Notes: generated from the sequence alone by a model not told the origin. A DNA stretch of 54,089 nt from Longimonas sp040409695 (GCF_040409695.1 NZ_JARWGJ010000016.1:1-54089); one strand, 5' to 3'; positions 44,348 to 53,800 are shown, counted from the stretch's first letter. Numbers and translations are program-made.

Positions 44348-45613
44348 ATGGGCACGATAGGACTACACGCACGCAGGGTTGCACGCCGGATTCTTCGTGC
44401 CGGCATTCGAACTGCCATAGGTGCAGGCGTAGCCCTTGTGCTTGCACTGACGCTTCTTCCTGGGGCCCACGCACAGGCACCCGAACAGGCACCCGATGAC
44501 GCTCCCCAGGTAGGCGACGCCCGCTCTATTCTGGACGACCCGTTTGTGCGCGAGGAGGGCAAGCGCGGACTCGACTCGCTCTATAACATGGCGTTCGACG
44601 AGGCCGAAGCTATCTTCTCGTCGATTGAGGCGCGCTACCCCGACCATCCGGTGGGACCGTTCTTGAACGGACTGAACGTATGGTGGACCATCTTACTTGA
44701 TCTCGAAAACACCGAGCACGACGATGCCTTCTACCGCTACATGGAGGCTACAGTCGACCGGGCGGATGCGCTGCTGAACAGCAACGACGAACACTTCGAT
44801 GCGACCTTTTTCAAAGGCATTGCACTGGCGCTGCAGGCGCGCCTCAAGTCCAACCGGGGGCAGTGGATCAGTTCAGTGCGACACGGGCGGCGGTCCATCG
44901 GATACGTGCGCTCGGCCAGCGACCAGGCGCCGCACATCGACGACTTTGCGTTCGGACGGGGCATGTACGACTACTACGCGGCAATCATTCCCGAACAGTA
45001 CCGCATAGCACGTGCGGTTATGTGGATGCTGCCCAGTGGCGACCGTGAAGGCGGGCTCGACATGATTCACCAGGCCGCCGAAGAGGGGTGGTACATTCAG
45101 TCTGAGGCGCGCTACTTCCTGGCGCAGATCTACACGCTCTACGAGAACGACTACCGCGAGGCCCTGAAGCATATGCAGTGGCTACGCCGTGCGCATCCCA
45201 AAAATGCCTACTTTCACGTCTACGAAGGACGCCTGCATGCGCGGCAGTGGCAGCGAGAGCAGGTGCGTGAAGTATTCAGCGAGGTGGTCGACCGCTTCGA
45301 GTCCGGCTGGTCGGGGTACACGCTGCCGCTGGCCCAGGAAGCCTACTTCTACCTGGCACGCGAGCGCGTGCAGAGGCGCGACTACGAACGGGCCCTGCAG
45401 TACCTCGCCCAGATTGAGCGGCTCAATGCCCGCGACCATGTAGAGCATCGCCGCTTTGTTGCATTGGGACGGCTCTATCAGGGTATGGTGTATGATGCTA
45501 CCGGTCGCCGCGAAATGGCGTTGAATCGGTATCGTATTGTGATGAGCATGGACGACCACAGCAACAGCCACCGCCGGGCCGAGCGCTACATGGAACAGCC
45601 CTACGGTTCGTAG
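44348..45613 (+). CDS. Exported TPR-rich protein
   Basis: A 421-residue protein with a signal peptide (hydrophobic core about 22-38, A-H-A-Q cleavage site). It is almost wholly alpha-helical with TPR-like pairs, such as L-Y-N-M-A-F-D-E-A-E-A-I-F (about 78-90) and Y-F-L-A-Q-I-Y-T-L-Y-E-N-D-Y-R-E-A-L-K-H-M (about 255-275). No catalytic motif. Probably a periplasmic scaffold. A H-G-R-R-S-I-G-Y segment resembles a G-R-R-S-V-N-L segment in the carotenoid-operon helical protein, suggesting distant kinship. Its start codon directly follows the bioY terminator, leaving no room for a standard promoter and leader. Confidence 0.8.
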   Translation: MGTIGLHARRVARRILRAGIRTAIGAGVALVLALTLLPGAHAQAPEQAPDDAPQVGDARSILDDPFVREEGKRGLDSLYNMAFDEAEAIFSSIEARYPDHPVGPFLNGLNVWWTILLDLENTEHDDAFYRYMEATVDRADALLNSNDEHFDATFFKGIALALQARLKSNRGQWISSVRHGRRSIGYVRSASDQAPHIDDFAFGRGMYDYYAAIIPEQYRIARAVMWMLPSGDREGGLDMIHQAAEEGWYIQSEARYFLAQIYTLYENDYREALKHMQWLRRAHPKNAYFHVYEGRLHARQWQREQVREVFSEVVDRFESGWSGYTLPLAQEAYFYLARERVQRRDYERALQYLAQIERLNARDHVEHRRFVALGRLYQGMVYDATGRREMALNRYRIVMSMDDHSNSHRRAERYMEQPYGS

Positions 45614-45682
45614 CAGCCTCGGCCCGCATCAGCCGGTCTGAAGCAGCTATGTTATGGCAACACGAGCGCCCCGGGAATCGCT

Positions 45683-47146
45683 TTATGCGTCACGCGATGA
45701 CCCGCGTGCCTCCTCAGCACGGGCGCCATGCCGTACAGACAGCCGCGGCGTAGCCCAGCTTCCGATTACGATGCACGCCAGCGTAGCCGGCCATACCAGC
45801 ATCGGAAAGAGATCCGGAAAAAGCGTCAGGTTCAGCACCGTGCAGGCGAGTCCGCCCAGCACGCCCGCCAGCACCCCACCGCCGGTCGTACCACGCCACA
45901 GCAGCACCATCATAAGCGGGAGTCCGAGCGTGGCCCCGAGTCCGACAAACGCAAACTCGATGATGTCGAAGATCGTGCCGGGACGTAGCAGGGCCATCCC
46001 GATCCCCCCTATGGCGAGCACGCCCACGATGCCCCGGCTCAGGCGAATTAGGACGGCTTGCGGCACCTTCGGGCGCCACGCGGCATAGCCGCGCGTGAGG
46101 TCGGCTGCAGCCACAAGCATCATCGAATCGGAGGTCGACAGGATCGCACCGATGATGCCCGCAAGCAGCACCCCGGCGAGCCAGCCCGGAAACAGGTCGG
46201 TGAGGGCGAGCATGGCGACCGACTCCGGGTCGTGTGCGGCGCTGTAGAGCACGCGCCCCGACAGCCCGATGAGCAGCGGGATCGTGAGGCGCACTGCCTG
46301 AAACGAGAGCGCAATGGCGGCGGCACGAGGTAGAAGATCGGTAGAGCGGATCGCCTGAAAGCGCATCAGGCTGTGCGGCTGCCCGATAGCCCCAAACGCA
46401 AACGTAACCCACGCCAACAGGCTGATGAGAAGCGCCGATCCGCTGAGTCCGCCATCAAGGGCCAGAAGCGTGGGGTCGATTGCACGGGCCTCTGCGATGA
46501 ACGCCGACCAGCCGCCAATCGCGTGGATCGTAACGATCGGCAGCAGCACCACCGCAGCGATAACGAGGACGCCCTGCACCACATCGGTCCACACCGAGGC
46601 GTTGAACCCGCCCAACGTGGTGTAGAGCGCAACTGCACTGCCCCCAATGAGCACCGCTGCCACGTACGACACGTTCAACCCCGTGTCGAGCGCCTCGCCC
46701 ACGGCGATAAGCTGCGCTCCCACGTAGGCACCCATGAAGACAAGAATAGCGACGGTGCCCACGGCGCGGATGGTATGTCCGAGCGAGCGCGACGACACCG
46801 TGCGGGCCAGATGGTCGACAACGGTATGGCTGTCGAGCGCCTCAGACGCTGTGCGAAAGGGAGGCGCTACCACGTAATAGAGCACCCCCACCACAATCAG
46901 CATCGAGAGCGAGAACCAGAGTCCGTGCACGCCCGTCGAGAACCCCACGCCGACCCAGGCAAAGAACGTCCACCCGCTGGCTACAGAGGCGACTTCCGAA
47001 AGCGCCATCGGCATCGCCCCAACGGTGCGTCCGCCCAGCATGTAGTCAACCAGATAGCGCGTGTCTGTGGTGCGGTAGAAATACGCGCCGATGCCTATAA
47101 GCACAGCGATGAACCCGCCAAACGTGAGTGCAAGGCCCCAGTCCAT
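45683..47146 (-). CDS. Sodium:solute symporter, PutP-like
   Basis: A 487-residue SSS-family Na+-coupled transporter with about 13 helices. Landmarks: Y-M-L-G-G-R-T-V-G-A-M-P-M-A-L-S-E-V-A-S-V-A-S-G-W (about 35-59), which holds residues equivalent to the Na+ site, and the broken helix A-L-Y-T-T-L-G-G-F-N-A-S-V-W-T-D (about 170-186). S-T-S-D-S-M-M near 335 is the helix-9 Na+ signature. It resembles proline and related solute transporters and may serve compatible-solute uptake in a halophile. The substrate cannot be read. It is convergent with the TPR gene and has no DUF4212 partner. Confidence 0.87.
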   Translation of the reverse strand: MDWGLALTFGGFIAVLIGIGAYFYRTTDTRYLVDYMLGGRTVGAMPMALSEVASVASGWTFFAWVGVGFSTGVHGLWFSLSMLIVVGVLYYVVAPPFRTASEALDSHTVVDHLARTVSSRSLGHTIRAVGTVAILVFMGAYVGAQLIAVGEALDTGLNVSYVAAVLIGGSAVALYTTLGGFNASVWTDVVQGVLVIAAVVLLPIVTIHAIGGWSAFIAEARAIDPTLLALDGGLSGSALLISLLAWVTFAFGAIGQPHSLMRFQAIRSTDLLPRAAAIALSFQAVRLTIPLLIGLSGRVLYSAAHDPESVAMLALTDLFPGWLAGVLLAGIIGAILSTSDSMMLVAAADLTRGYAAWRPKVPQAVLIRLSRGIVGVLAIGGIGMALLRPGTIFDIIEFAFVGLGATLGLPLMMVLLWRGTTGGGVLAGVLGGLACTVLNLTLFPDLFPMLVWPATLACIVIGSWATPRLSVRHGARAEEARGSSRDA

Positions 47147-47878
47147 ATATTTTTTCGGCAGAGTAGCTTAAGGAGAGCAGAAAGAAAGCAGCGTGCGACA
47201 CGGCGCCTGCCGAAGCATACCCGGAAGCAGACCCGTACCGTACATACTACGTACGCCGGTAAGAACGTTCGTACGAACATCTATGCCGCTACAGCACAGC
47301 ATACCCAGCACGCGGCGGGATGTCCAGCAGAAGAGAGCCAGAAGAGAGCAGCGACTCGTGAGGCAGGGCCACAGGGTGCGAGCCATGCATAGCGATGAGA
47401 TCTCTGTAATGACAGTCGCAATGATATCCATCGTGGCATTCACAGCCCGAAATGACATGCTGGCGCGCGGTCATTATACTGTTCGCACTTTTTTAACATA
47501 GTAAGTTTGCAGCCTGATTCGTTGGATAAAATCGCTAAAGTGCGCGGTTAGATATCGGGAAGAGCCGCGGCGCACCGCATCCTTAAATCTACCGTTAACC
47601 CTTTTAAATGCGGCTTTTATCTAACAAGATATGCTGTGTATGGGCGATAATAAAAGTTGAAGACAGGCAGGGCCTCTGCGTGCTGCAAGTGCACGAAGGG
47701 GCGCTGATCTCGGGATATTGGAGACATTGACGTTTTTGCAACATGCGCGCCGAACCATTTCGTAGAGTGCAGGTAGATAGGAGCGCAACAACATTTTTAA
47801 TTACATCACCCTCGACCTCTTAGTAGGCTGCATTTAGCATCCTGAGGCCCCCGACGGTGAACCAACCAACACACCTAT
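47147..47878. other. Large intergenic region upstream of the cold-shock gene
   Basis: The longest gap in the window, 732 bp. The left half holds an 11-bp tandem pair CAGAAGAGAGC (47328-47338, 47339-47349). From about 47470 the DNA turns AT-rich compared with its surroundings, with TTTTTTAACATAG, TTTTATCTAACAAG and similar runs, consistent with promoter and long 5' leader of the csp gene. No open frame here shows protein-like composition or a known family. No tRNA or sRNA fold was recognised. Confidence 0.5.
47328..47349. repeat. Perfect 11-bp tandem duplication
   Basis: CAGAAGAGAGC is repeated head to tail without gap upstream of the PutP-like symporter gene. It is of the same class as the other 11-15 bp duplications in this window. 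Confidence 0.8.
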
Positions 47879-48085
47879 ATGCAAGACGGAACAGTTAAGT
47901 GGTTCAGTAGCGAAAAAGGCTACGGCTTTATCGAGCGCCACGACGGAAGCGAAGATGTATTTGTTCATCACAGCGAAGTCTCGGGTGAAGACCTCCGAGA
48001 TGGTGAGCAGGTCGAATTTGAAGTGGAGGAAACTCCGAAGGGACTGAGCGCGGTTAACGTGCAACGTCTCCATGGCGTGCGATAA
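47879..48085 (+). CDS. cspA: Cold-shock-domain protein
   Basis: A 68-residue single OB-fold RNA chaperone. RNP1 is K-G-Y-G-F-I-E (residues 13-19) and RNP2 is V-F-V-H-H-S (27-32). The opening G-T-V-K-W-F-S is canonical. It is acidic, as expected in a halophile. It binds single-stranded RNA and DNA and melts secondary structure. The long AT-rich upstream region may include a temperature-responsive leader, as in E. coli cspA, but no shared element was identified. A good terminator follows. Confidence 0.95.
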   Translation: MQDGTVKWFSSEKGYGFIERHDGSEDVFVHHSEVSGEDLRDGEQVEFEVEETPKGLSAVNVQRLHGVR

Positions 48086-48116
48086 ATGGCGTGGTAACAC
48101 TCCATTCTACGTACAG

Positions 48117-48153
48117 CAAGAAAGGCTCAGTCGCTTCGGCTGGGCCTTTCTTG
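48117..48153 (+). terminator. Terminator after the cold-shock gene
   Basis: CAAGAAAGGCTCAGTCG (48117-48133) pairs with CGGCTGGGCCTTTCTTG (48137-48153), 17 pairs including two G-U, with a three-base CTT loop. It lies 31 bp after the stop codon. Confidence 0.88.
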
Positions 48154-48404
48154 TTTGTGGGGGCATGCCGTTGCCGCGCCAGGATGGCTTCGGCTTGGCT
48201 GCTCCGGTTCTTACGCTTGTGCTTATGTTTATGGATGCGTGGCCACTGTGCCCGAGTGTGCATCTCGATGCGCGAGGAGGACATGCCACGCCGCTGAGTG
48301 CATCCCTTCGGGTCTGGTACAGCCTGCATTGACTTCATGCGGCAGCGTGTTGTACGTTGAGCATACGCTACCTCCCTCTACTACGTACGTGCTCCGCCCT
48401 CTGT

Positions 48405-49253
48405 ATGTCGACCTCACACGCTTTTGCATTCGTGCCCGATGCCTGGGACACGCTTCGTGCCGAGGCGGTGCGGGCCGAGCAGACCGTATCGGTGCATCCT
48501 GACGTGGCGCGCTGGCGGGCGTACCGCGCGCTCGACATGGTGCTGGCAACCATCGAAGCCTACGAAGGCTTTCCGCCCCAGCATCGTCCGATTGCTGAGC
48601 GGCTTACGCACCGAGCCTTCGTAGCATGGCTCGACCAGCACCCGGCGCCCGTCAAGATGTGGATGCACCGTATCCGCCAGGCGGGTCTGGTAGGTGCGCA
48701 CGTCGATGCCGAGTGGGAGCGGTCGGTTGAAGATGCCCGTCGCGTCGTCGAAACGCTGCACAAGCTGCTCTGGTGGCTTGTCTCGGTCTACGATGCCCCG
48801 CCTGCGCCCGAGCGCCCCGCAATAGAATGGGAGCCGCTTTTAGCAAACGAGGAGCCTGCACCAGCGCCCCCCTCTGGGCGGTCCTCTTCGGGCGAACAGG
48901 CCGGCGATGAACAGGCCCCCGGTGAACAGCATGCTGATAAGGGGCATCCTGATGAGTGGCACCCTGACGAGCCGGATCCTGACGAGCCGGGTCTTGAAGC
49001 GTCGTCTCCCGCCGAGGCGCTGGTTGACCAGACGACGGCCCGTAATGCCCAACCCGAAACCGACGACATGAGCCGCCCTTCTGCTAAAGAAGTGGATGCG
49101 CTGCTTGACGACGCGACGCGCGCGCAGATTGCTACACTGCGCTCTGCTGCGCCCCACACCCCAACGGCTCAGACCGCTGCGCTTGCCCTTTTGAATCACA
49201 TCCACGACCGCAACAATGCCCTCCTCTCCCGATTCGACCCCGACCTCCGATAA
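48405..49253 (+). CDS. Unknown acidic protein with a repetitive Asp/Glu/Pro linker
   Basis: A 282-residue protein from the ATG at 48405. Residues 1-125 form a helical, Trp/Arg-containing domain (W-D-T-L-R-A-E-A-V-R-A-E-Q, A-H-V-D-A-E-W-E-R-S-V-E-D). Residues about 135-205 are low-complexity, with imperfect repeats around D-E-x-x-P-D-E and G-E-Q-x-x. A short helical C-terminus follows. No signal peptide or known family was recognised. The last 38 bases overlap the start of the LytR_C gene, so the two are probably translationally coupled and act together. Confidence 0.7.
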   Translation: MSTSHAFAFVPDAWDTLRAEAVRAEQTVSVHPDVARWRAYRALDMVLATIEAYEGFPPQHRPIAERLTHRAFVAWLDQHPAPVKMWMHRIRQAGLVGAHVDAEWERSVEDARRVVETLHKLLWWLVSVYDAPPAPERPAIEWEPLLANEEPAPAPPSGRSSSGEQAGDEQAPGEQHADKGHPDEWHPDEPDPDEPGLEASSPAEALVDQTTARNAQPETDDMSRPSAKEVDALLDDATRAQIATLRSAAPHTPTAQTAALALLNHIHDRNNALLSRFDPDLR

Positions 49254-50136
49254 CTGGCCCGACGAGGAGGGCGACGCGCCGGCGCCCGGTGCCGGCGAAG
49301 ACGCTGCCTCAACGTCCGACACACCGGTCAGCTTTGCCGAGGCGGCGGAGACGCTTGTGGCCCTGCAGGAGCAGCTTGGTCGCTTCGAGACGCTGACCCG
49401 CCGTCTCGATGAGATTGCTGATTCGGGCAGCGAACTGGCACGCACGTCTGAGGCGCTGGCCGACGCGCAGCGAAAGCTGGCCGAACAGACGCAGGAGCCA
49501 TCCGACATCAATGCCAGCGTGGCGCAGTCGGTGGCGGCCCTACACGAGTCGGTGCGCTCGTTGAATGCGGGCATGCAAGACATTATGGACGAGCTTGGCG
49601 CGCAGGGCACGTCGAGCACTCGAAAAAACGGACGCACAGACCCATGGAATACCGCTACGATTAGCATCCTGACCGGGCTGGTCATTATTCTGATCGTGAT
49701 GATCGTGCAGTGGAGCACCTTCGACGTTTCAATTCCAGACGACATAGCAGCCCCACAGCAGCAGACAACCGAAGCGCCGGCCGATCCGGAGCGGGGGGGC
49801 GTTGAGCCAACGCTCTACCCGCATCACGAGCCCATCATCCAGATCGAGGATCTGCGCGTGCAGGTCCTGAACGGCGTCGGACAGGCCGGGCTGGCGTCCC
49901 GGTTTCAGGAGCGCATTGAGGGCATTGGTGCGCAGGTGCCCGAGATCGGTAACCTGCCGACAGGCACCGCACCCGAGACGATCATCTATCTGCATCGCAA
50001 CGCCTTCGACATGGCCGAAATCCTGGCTGACGAGCTCGGCCTGGACCGCCGCCGCATCATGCCGGGCCCGCCTGCCGCCAACACATCTATCGACGCTACG
50101 CTGGTCATTGGACGCGACTATCAGGCGCTGGAGTGA
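49216..50136 (+). CDS. Single-pass membrane protein with coiled coil and LytR_C domain
   Basis: A 306-residue protein. The acidic N-terminus (1-40) and coiled coil (about 42-130, A-E-T-L-V-A-L-Q-E-Q-L onward) are cytoplasmic. One membrane helix lies at about 153-172 (I-S-I-L-T-G-L-V-I-I-L-I-V-M). Residues about 215-305 are a LytR C-terminal-type domain (V-Q-V-L-N-G-V-G-Q-A-G-L-A-S-R, then A-E-I-L-A-D-E-L-G-L). LytR_C domains occur on cell-envelope proteins and are thought to bind wall-linked ligands. The gene overlaps the preceding unknown gene by 38 bp in another frame. Confidence 0.8.
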   Translation: MPSSPDSTPTSDNWPDEEGDAPAPGAGEDAASTSDTPVSFAEAAETLVALQEQLGRFETLTRRLDEIADSGSELARTSEALADAQRKLAEQTQEPSDINASVAQSVAALHESVRSLNAGMQDIMDELGAQGTSSTRKNGRTDPWNTATISILTGLVIILIVMIVQWSTFDVSIPDDIAAPQQQTTEAPADPERGGVEPTLYPHHEPIIQIEDLRVQVLNGVGQAGLASRFQERIEGIGAQVPEIGNLPTGTAPETIIYLHRNAFDMAEILADELGLDRRRIMPGPPAANTSIDATLVIGRDYQALE

Positions 50137-50186
50137 CCGCGGTTGTGGAGGTAAGGCGTGCAGAGTTATGGCCCCGCCCACCACAC

Positions 50187-50255
50187 GACATCCTGAAGCC
50201 ATGGGTGAAAGGATCTCAAAACCGCCTCAAACACGCCCGGCACGCCCTATGCGCG
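50187..50255 (+). repeat. Interspersed hairpin repeat, copy 1
   Basis: A diverged copy of the family also found at 53801 and 54006. The core ATCCT (50190-50194) pairs with AGGAT (50210-50214) around an inner GCC/GGT stem, followed by CTCAAAACCGCCTCAAACAC and CGCCCGGCACGCC. It stands about 100-170 bp upstream of the restriction-modification gene. Confidence 0.65.
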
Positions 50256-50356
50256 GAGACTGAAGCCCGGATCTGTCTCCTGCGATTGGATCCAGCCGTA
50301 CCACAATTCATTCACACGACTACACTGTCGTCCGTCCACCCATCCCGCATATCTGC

Positions 50357-53300
50357 ATGACCACACGCGAAGCCCGGCGCCTCATCACCCGCACGTTCGA
50401 GCAATCCTACGACGAAGCCACCGTGCGGCAGTTCGTGCAGAACCTGCTCGTAGGAGCCGAGATGAAGCACCGCGGGCACCGCTCGGGCTCAATGATCTAC
50501 GCCGCCTTCCGCGAGCACATTGCCCAGTACAAGCGGCTGGCCAAGTACGTTGACCCCAGCGGACAAGAACTTGACGTGCTCGCCGTCAAACTCAACGCGC
50601 CGCATAAGCTCGAACGCGCCCGCACCATGCAGCGCAACTTCGTGGCTACGTACCTCAATGACGACAGCCGCCCGTTCCGCGAGGCGGCACTCGTCGCCTA
50701 CTACGCTGAGGGCACCGACGCCTGGCGGCTCTCGCTGGTGCAGCTCGAGTATCGCACCGTCATTGCCGACGATGGCACCGTGGGCACCGAAAAAGAACTT
50801 ACGCCCGTCCGCTACTCTTTTCTGGTCGGGCCCGACGAGCCCACTCACACGCCCGAGCGTCAGTTCGAGGGTCTCGTACAGCAAGAATCCAGCCCCACGC
50901 TCGATGCGCTGCACACGGCGTTCGACCTCGACGTGGTTACCGAAGCGTTTTTTGAGGCGTACCGCGACCACTATCTGGAGCTGGCCGATGCGGTGCGGGC
51001 CGCCTGCCAGGCGCACCCGTCCACGCAAGAGGAGTTCGAGCGTTGCACCATTGCACCGGCCGACTTCGCAAAGAAGCTGCTGGGCCAGCTTGTCTTCCTC
51101 TACTTCCTTCAGAAAAAAGGATGGCTCGGCGTGCGTCAGCACAGCGACTGGGGCGACGGGCCTACCGACTTTCTGCGCCGCCTTTACGATCAGGAATACG
51201 TCGCGTATGACGCATTCTATGCCGACATTCTCGACCCGCTCTTCTACGATGCACTGGCCACCGATCGAGGGCGCGGCAACTACTTTGGCCGCCTGGACTG
51301 CCGCATTCCATTTCTGAATGGCGGTCTCTTTCAGCCGCTTAACGACTTTCGGCGGGGAAGCGTAGCCCTCGACCTCCCCAACGATCTGTTCGGATCCATC
51401 TTTGACACCTTCGACCGCTACAACTTTACCGTACGCGAAGACGAGCCGCTCGACAAAGAGGTGGCCGTAGACCCCGAAATGCTCGGCAAGGTGTTCGAGA
51501 AGATGCTCGATGTGAGCGAGCGCAAGGAGCACGGCGCCTTCTACACGCCGCGCGATATTGTGCACTACATGTGCCAGGAAAGCCTCATTGACCACCTCGA
51601 CACCGCCCTTAACACAAAGGAAACGAGCCTGGGCACACAGGCCGGTCAGCAGAACGCGTTTGGCCCGGCTCCTGGTGCACAGGGCACGCTCTCTGGATCT
51701 GCCTACACCGAAACCGTAGACCGGAGCGCTCTTACGGCGCTGGTGCGCGAGGGGCAGAGCTGGCGCGAACACGACCGGCGCGTACGCAGCGGCAGCCATC
51801 CCGACGGCGGTAAGTACGATAGCACCTACCGCGCGCCCGATGCCATTCGCACGCATGCTGCGACTCTGGACCAGTGCCTGGCCGATCTCAAAATCTGCGA
51901 TCCGGCGGTGGGCTCTGGCGCCTTTCCGGTGGGCATGATGCAAGAAATCGTGCAAGCCCGCCGCGTGCTGGCTACCTATCTCGACGACGACACCGACCGC
52001 TCGGCCTACGCACTCAAGCGCCACGCCATTCAGCACACCATTCACGGCGTCGACATCGAACCCAGCGCAGTAGACATTGCCCAGCTGCGCCTGTGGCTCT
52101 CGCTCGTGGTCGACGAGGACGACTTCACGCAGATCAAGCCGCTGCCCAACCTCCGCTACAAAATTGTACAGGGGGATGCGCTCAGTCAGATGCAGCGGAC
52201 CCTGGCCAACAACGAACAGGAGGAGCGCCTCTACACGCTCATGGAGCGCTACGTAAGCACCGCCTATCCCTCCGAAAAAGAGCGGCTGCAAGACGAGATC
52301 GATGCGCTGCTGGATACGCTCATGGGCAACGACGGCTTCGACCTGCGCATCCACTTTGGCGCGGTGTGGAAGGCGCAAGAAGGCTTCGACATTGTCATTG
52401 GCAACCCGCCCTATGTGCGACAGGAAACGCTCTCCGCATCCCAAAAAGAGACCTACCAAACGCAGTACACCCGCACCTACTACGGCAGTGCCGACCTCTA
52501 CGTCTACTTTATTGAGCGTGGCATGCAGCTGCTGCGCCCCAACGGCGTGTTCTGCTACATCGTGTCGAACAAGTGGATGCGGGCGCGCTATGGCAAACCC
52601 TTGCGTAGCTATCTGGAAACCAAGCGCCTGGTGGAGCTCATCGACTTTGGCGACCTGCCGGTGTTTCAGGGCACCACCGCGTATCCGTGCATCGTGCGGA
52701 TGCACAAGGCCGGGCCGAACAAGGCGTTTCAGGCGGTAGAGGTCGATGCGCTCGACTACGATGCCCTGCCCACCTACGTGCAGAACAACCGCTTCGAGGT
52801 GCTTACGCGCTCGCTCCAACCGAAGGGCTGGTCGCTTGTCAATAAGCGCACCCAGCGCCTGCTGGATGCCATGCAAGACGCCGGCACCCCGCTGGGCGAC
52901 TATCTGGAGACGCGTAATACTGGCATCTACTACGGCATTAAAACCGGACTCAACAAAGCGTTCGTGATTGATGCGGAGACGCGGCGCGATCTGATTGACG
53001 CCGACCCGAATAGCGCCGACCTCATCAAACCTTTCCTGAAAGGCCGCGACATCAACCGCTACCAGCCGCCCGAACCGCGCCGTCACATAATCGCAATACC
53101 AAACGGATGGACGAATCAGAACGCGCCCACCGATACTGACAAATGGGCGTGGTTCGCGGATAGCTATCCGGTGCTGGCAGAACATTTAGCCCCGTATGAA
53201 GAGCGCGCCCGCAAGCGCCACGACCAGGGCGAATACTGGTGGGAACTGCGCCCATGTTCGTACTACGAGATTTTTGAATCGGCGAAACTGATGCTACCCG

Positions 53301-53755
53301 ACATTGCAAAACGGGCCCAGGTTACGCTGGATGCCGATGGCGGGCTGTATTGCGTAAACACGGCATACGTACTTGGAACCAACAGCCGCTATCTGCTGGG
53401 ATTGCTCAACTCGCGGCTGCTTCTTTTCGTCTACGAAACCATGTCTGCCAAATACAGAGGCGACTACCTGCGTTTCATCAAGCAATACCTGGAGCGCCTT
53501 CCCATCTACGAGGTGCCTTCGGGCGACACGGCGGCGCAGCAGACGCGCACGCAGATCGAGACCCTGGTGCAGGAGCAACTGGACCAGCACGCAGCCCACG
53601 CCGAAGCCGCCACTGCGTCCGAAGAGGCCGCCTGCGCAGAAGCCATCGCCGCCACCGACGCCGCGATCGACGACCTCGTGTACGCCCTCTACGGCCTGAG
53701 CGATGCCGAGATTGCCCTGGTCGAAGCCGCCACTGCCGACGCCGTTGACGGGTAG
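50357..53755 (+). CDS. Single-chain Eco57I-like restriction-modification enzyme (type IIG-like)
   Basis: An 1132-residue protein with an N-terminal region of possible nuclease function (about 1-200; E-L-D-V-L-A-V-K-L-N then A-R-T-M-Q-R-N-F-V), a helical connector with F-L-N-G-G-L-F (about 317-323) and G-A-F-Y-T-P-R-D-I, and an N6-adenine methyltransferase with motif I D-P-A-V-G-S-G-A-F-P (from residue 515) and motif IV N-P-P-Y (from 683). A TaqI-C-like target-recognition domain covers about 850-1070 (F-L-K-G-R-D-I-N-R-Y; L-L-G-L-L-N-S-R-L-L). The C-terminus is Ala/Glu-rich. It lies alone, without a separate endonuclease or specificity gene in the window. A BREX PglX-like role is a less likely alternative. 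Expected role: phage and foreign-DNA defence. Confidence 0.85.
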   Translation: MTTREARRLITRTFEQSYDEATVRQFVQNLLVGAEMKHRGHRSGSMIYAAFREHIAQYKRLAKYVDPSGQELDVLAVKLNAPHKLERARTMQRNFVATYLNDDSRPFREAALVAYYAEGTDAWRLSLVQLEYRTVIADDGTVGTEKELTPVRYSFLVGPDEPTHTPERQFEGLVQQESSPTLDALHTAFDLDVVTEAFFEAYRDHYLELADAVRAACQAHPSTQEEFERCTIAPADFAKKLLGQLVFLYFLQKKGWLGVRQHSDWGDGPTDFLRRLYDQEYVAYDAFYADILDPLFYDALATDRGRGNYFGRLDCRIPFLNGGLFQPLNDFRRGSVALDLPNDLFGSIFDTFDRYNFTVREDEPLDKEVAVDPEMLGKVFEKMLDVSERKEHGAFYTPRDIVHYMCQESLIDHLDTALNTKETSLGTQAGQQNAFGPAPGAQGTLSGSAYTETVDRSALTALVREGQSWREHDRRVRSGSHPDGGKYDSTYRAPDAIRTHAATLDQCLADLKICDPAVGSGAFPVGMMQEIVQARRVLATYLDDDTDRSAYALKRHAIQHTIHGVDIEPSAVDIAQLRLWLSLVVDEDDFTQIKPLPNLRYKIVQGDALSQMQRTLANNEQEERLYTLMERYVSTAYPSEKERLQDEIDALLDTLMGNDGFDLRIHFGAVWKAQEGFDIVIGNPPYVRQETLSASQKETYQTQYTRTYYGSADLYVYFIERGMQLLRPNGVFCYIVSNKWMRARYGKPLRSYLETKRLVELIDFGDLPVFQGTTAYPCIVRMHKAGPNKAFQAVEVDALDYDALPTYVQNNRFEVLTRSLQPKGWSLVNKRTQRLLDAMQDAGTPLGDYLETRNTGIYYGIKTGLNKAFVIDAETRRDLIDADPNSADLIKPFLKGRDINRYQPPEPRRHIIAIPNGWTNQNAPTDTDKWAWFADSYPVLAEHLAPYEERARKRHDQGEYWWELRPCSYYEIFESAKLMLPDIAKRAQVTLDADGGLYCVNTAYVLGTNSRYLLGLLNSRLLLFVYETMSAKYRGDYLRFIKQYLERLPIYEVPSGDTAAQQTRTQIETLVQEQLDQHAAHAEAATASEEAACAEAIAATDAAIDDLVYALYGLSDAEIALVEAATADAVDG

Positions 53756-53800
53756 GCATGCGCAATGCACGAACGTAGCGCGTCTTCCCACACACCATGC

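Noticed and set aside
48930..49005. CATCCTGA-like words resembling the hairpin repeats
   Set aside because: They lie in the repetitive Asp/Pro/Glu coding linker, are explained by codon repetition and lack the AAGGATC partner.
50489..53185. Very long antisense open frame (898 codons) opposite the restriction-modification gene
   Set aside because: It is a by-product of GC-rich codon use. The sense frame has clear methyltransferase motifs, and the antisense product shows no family features.
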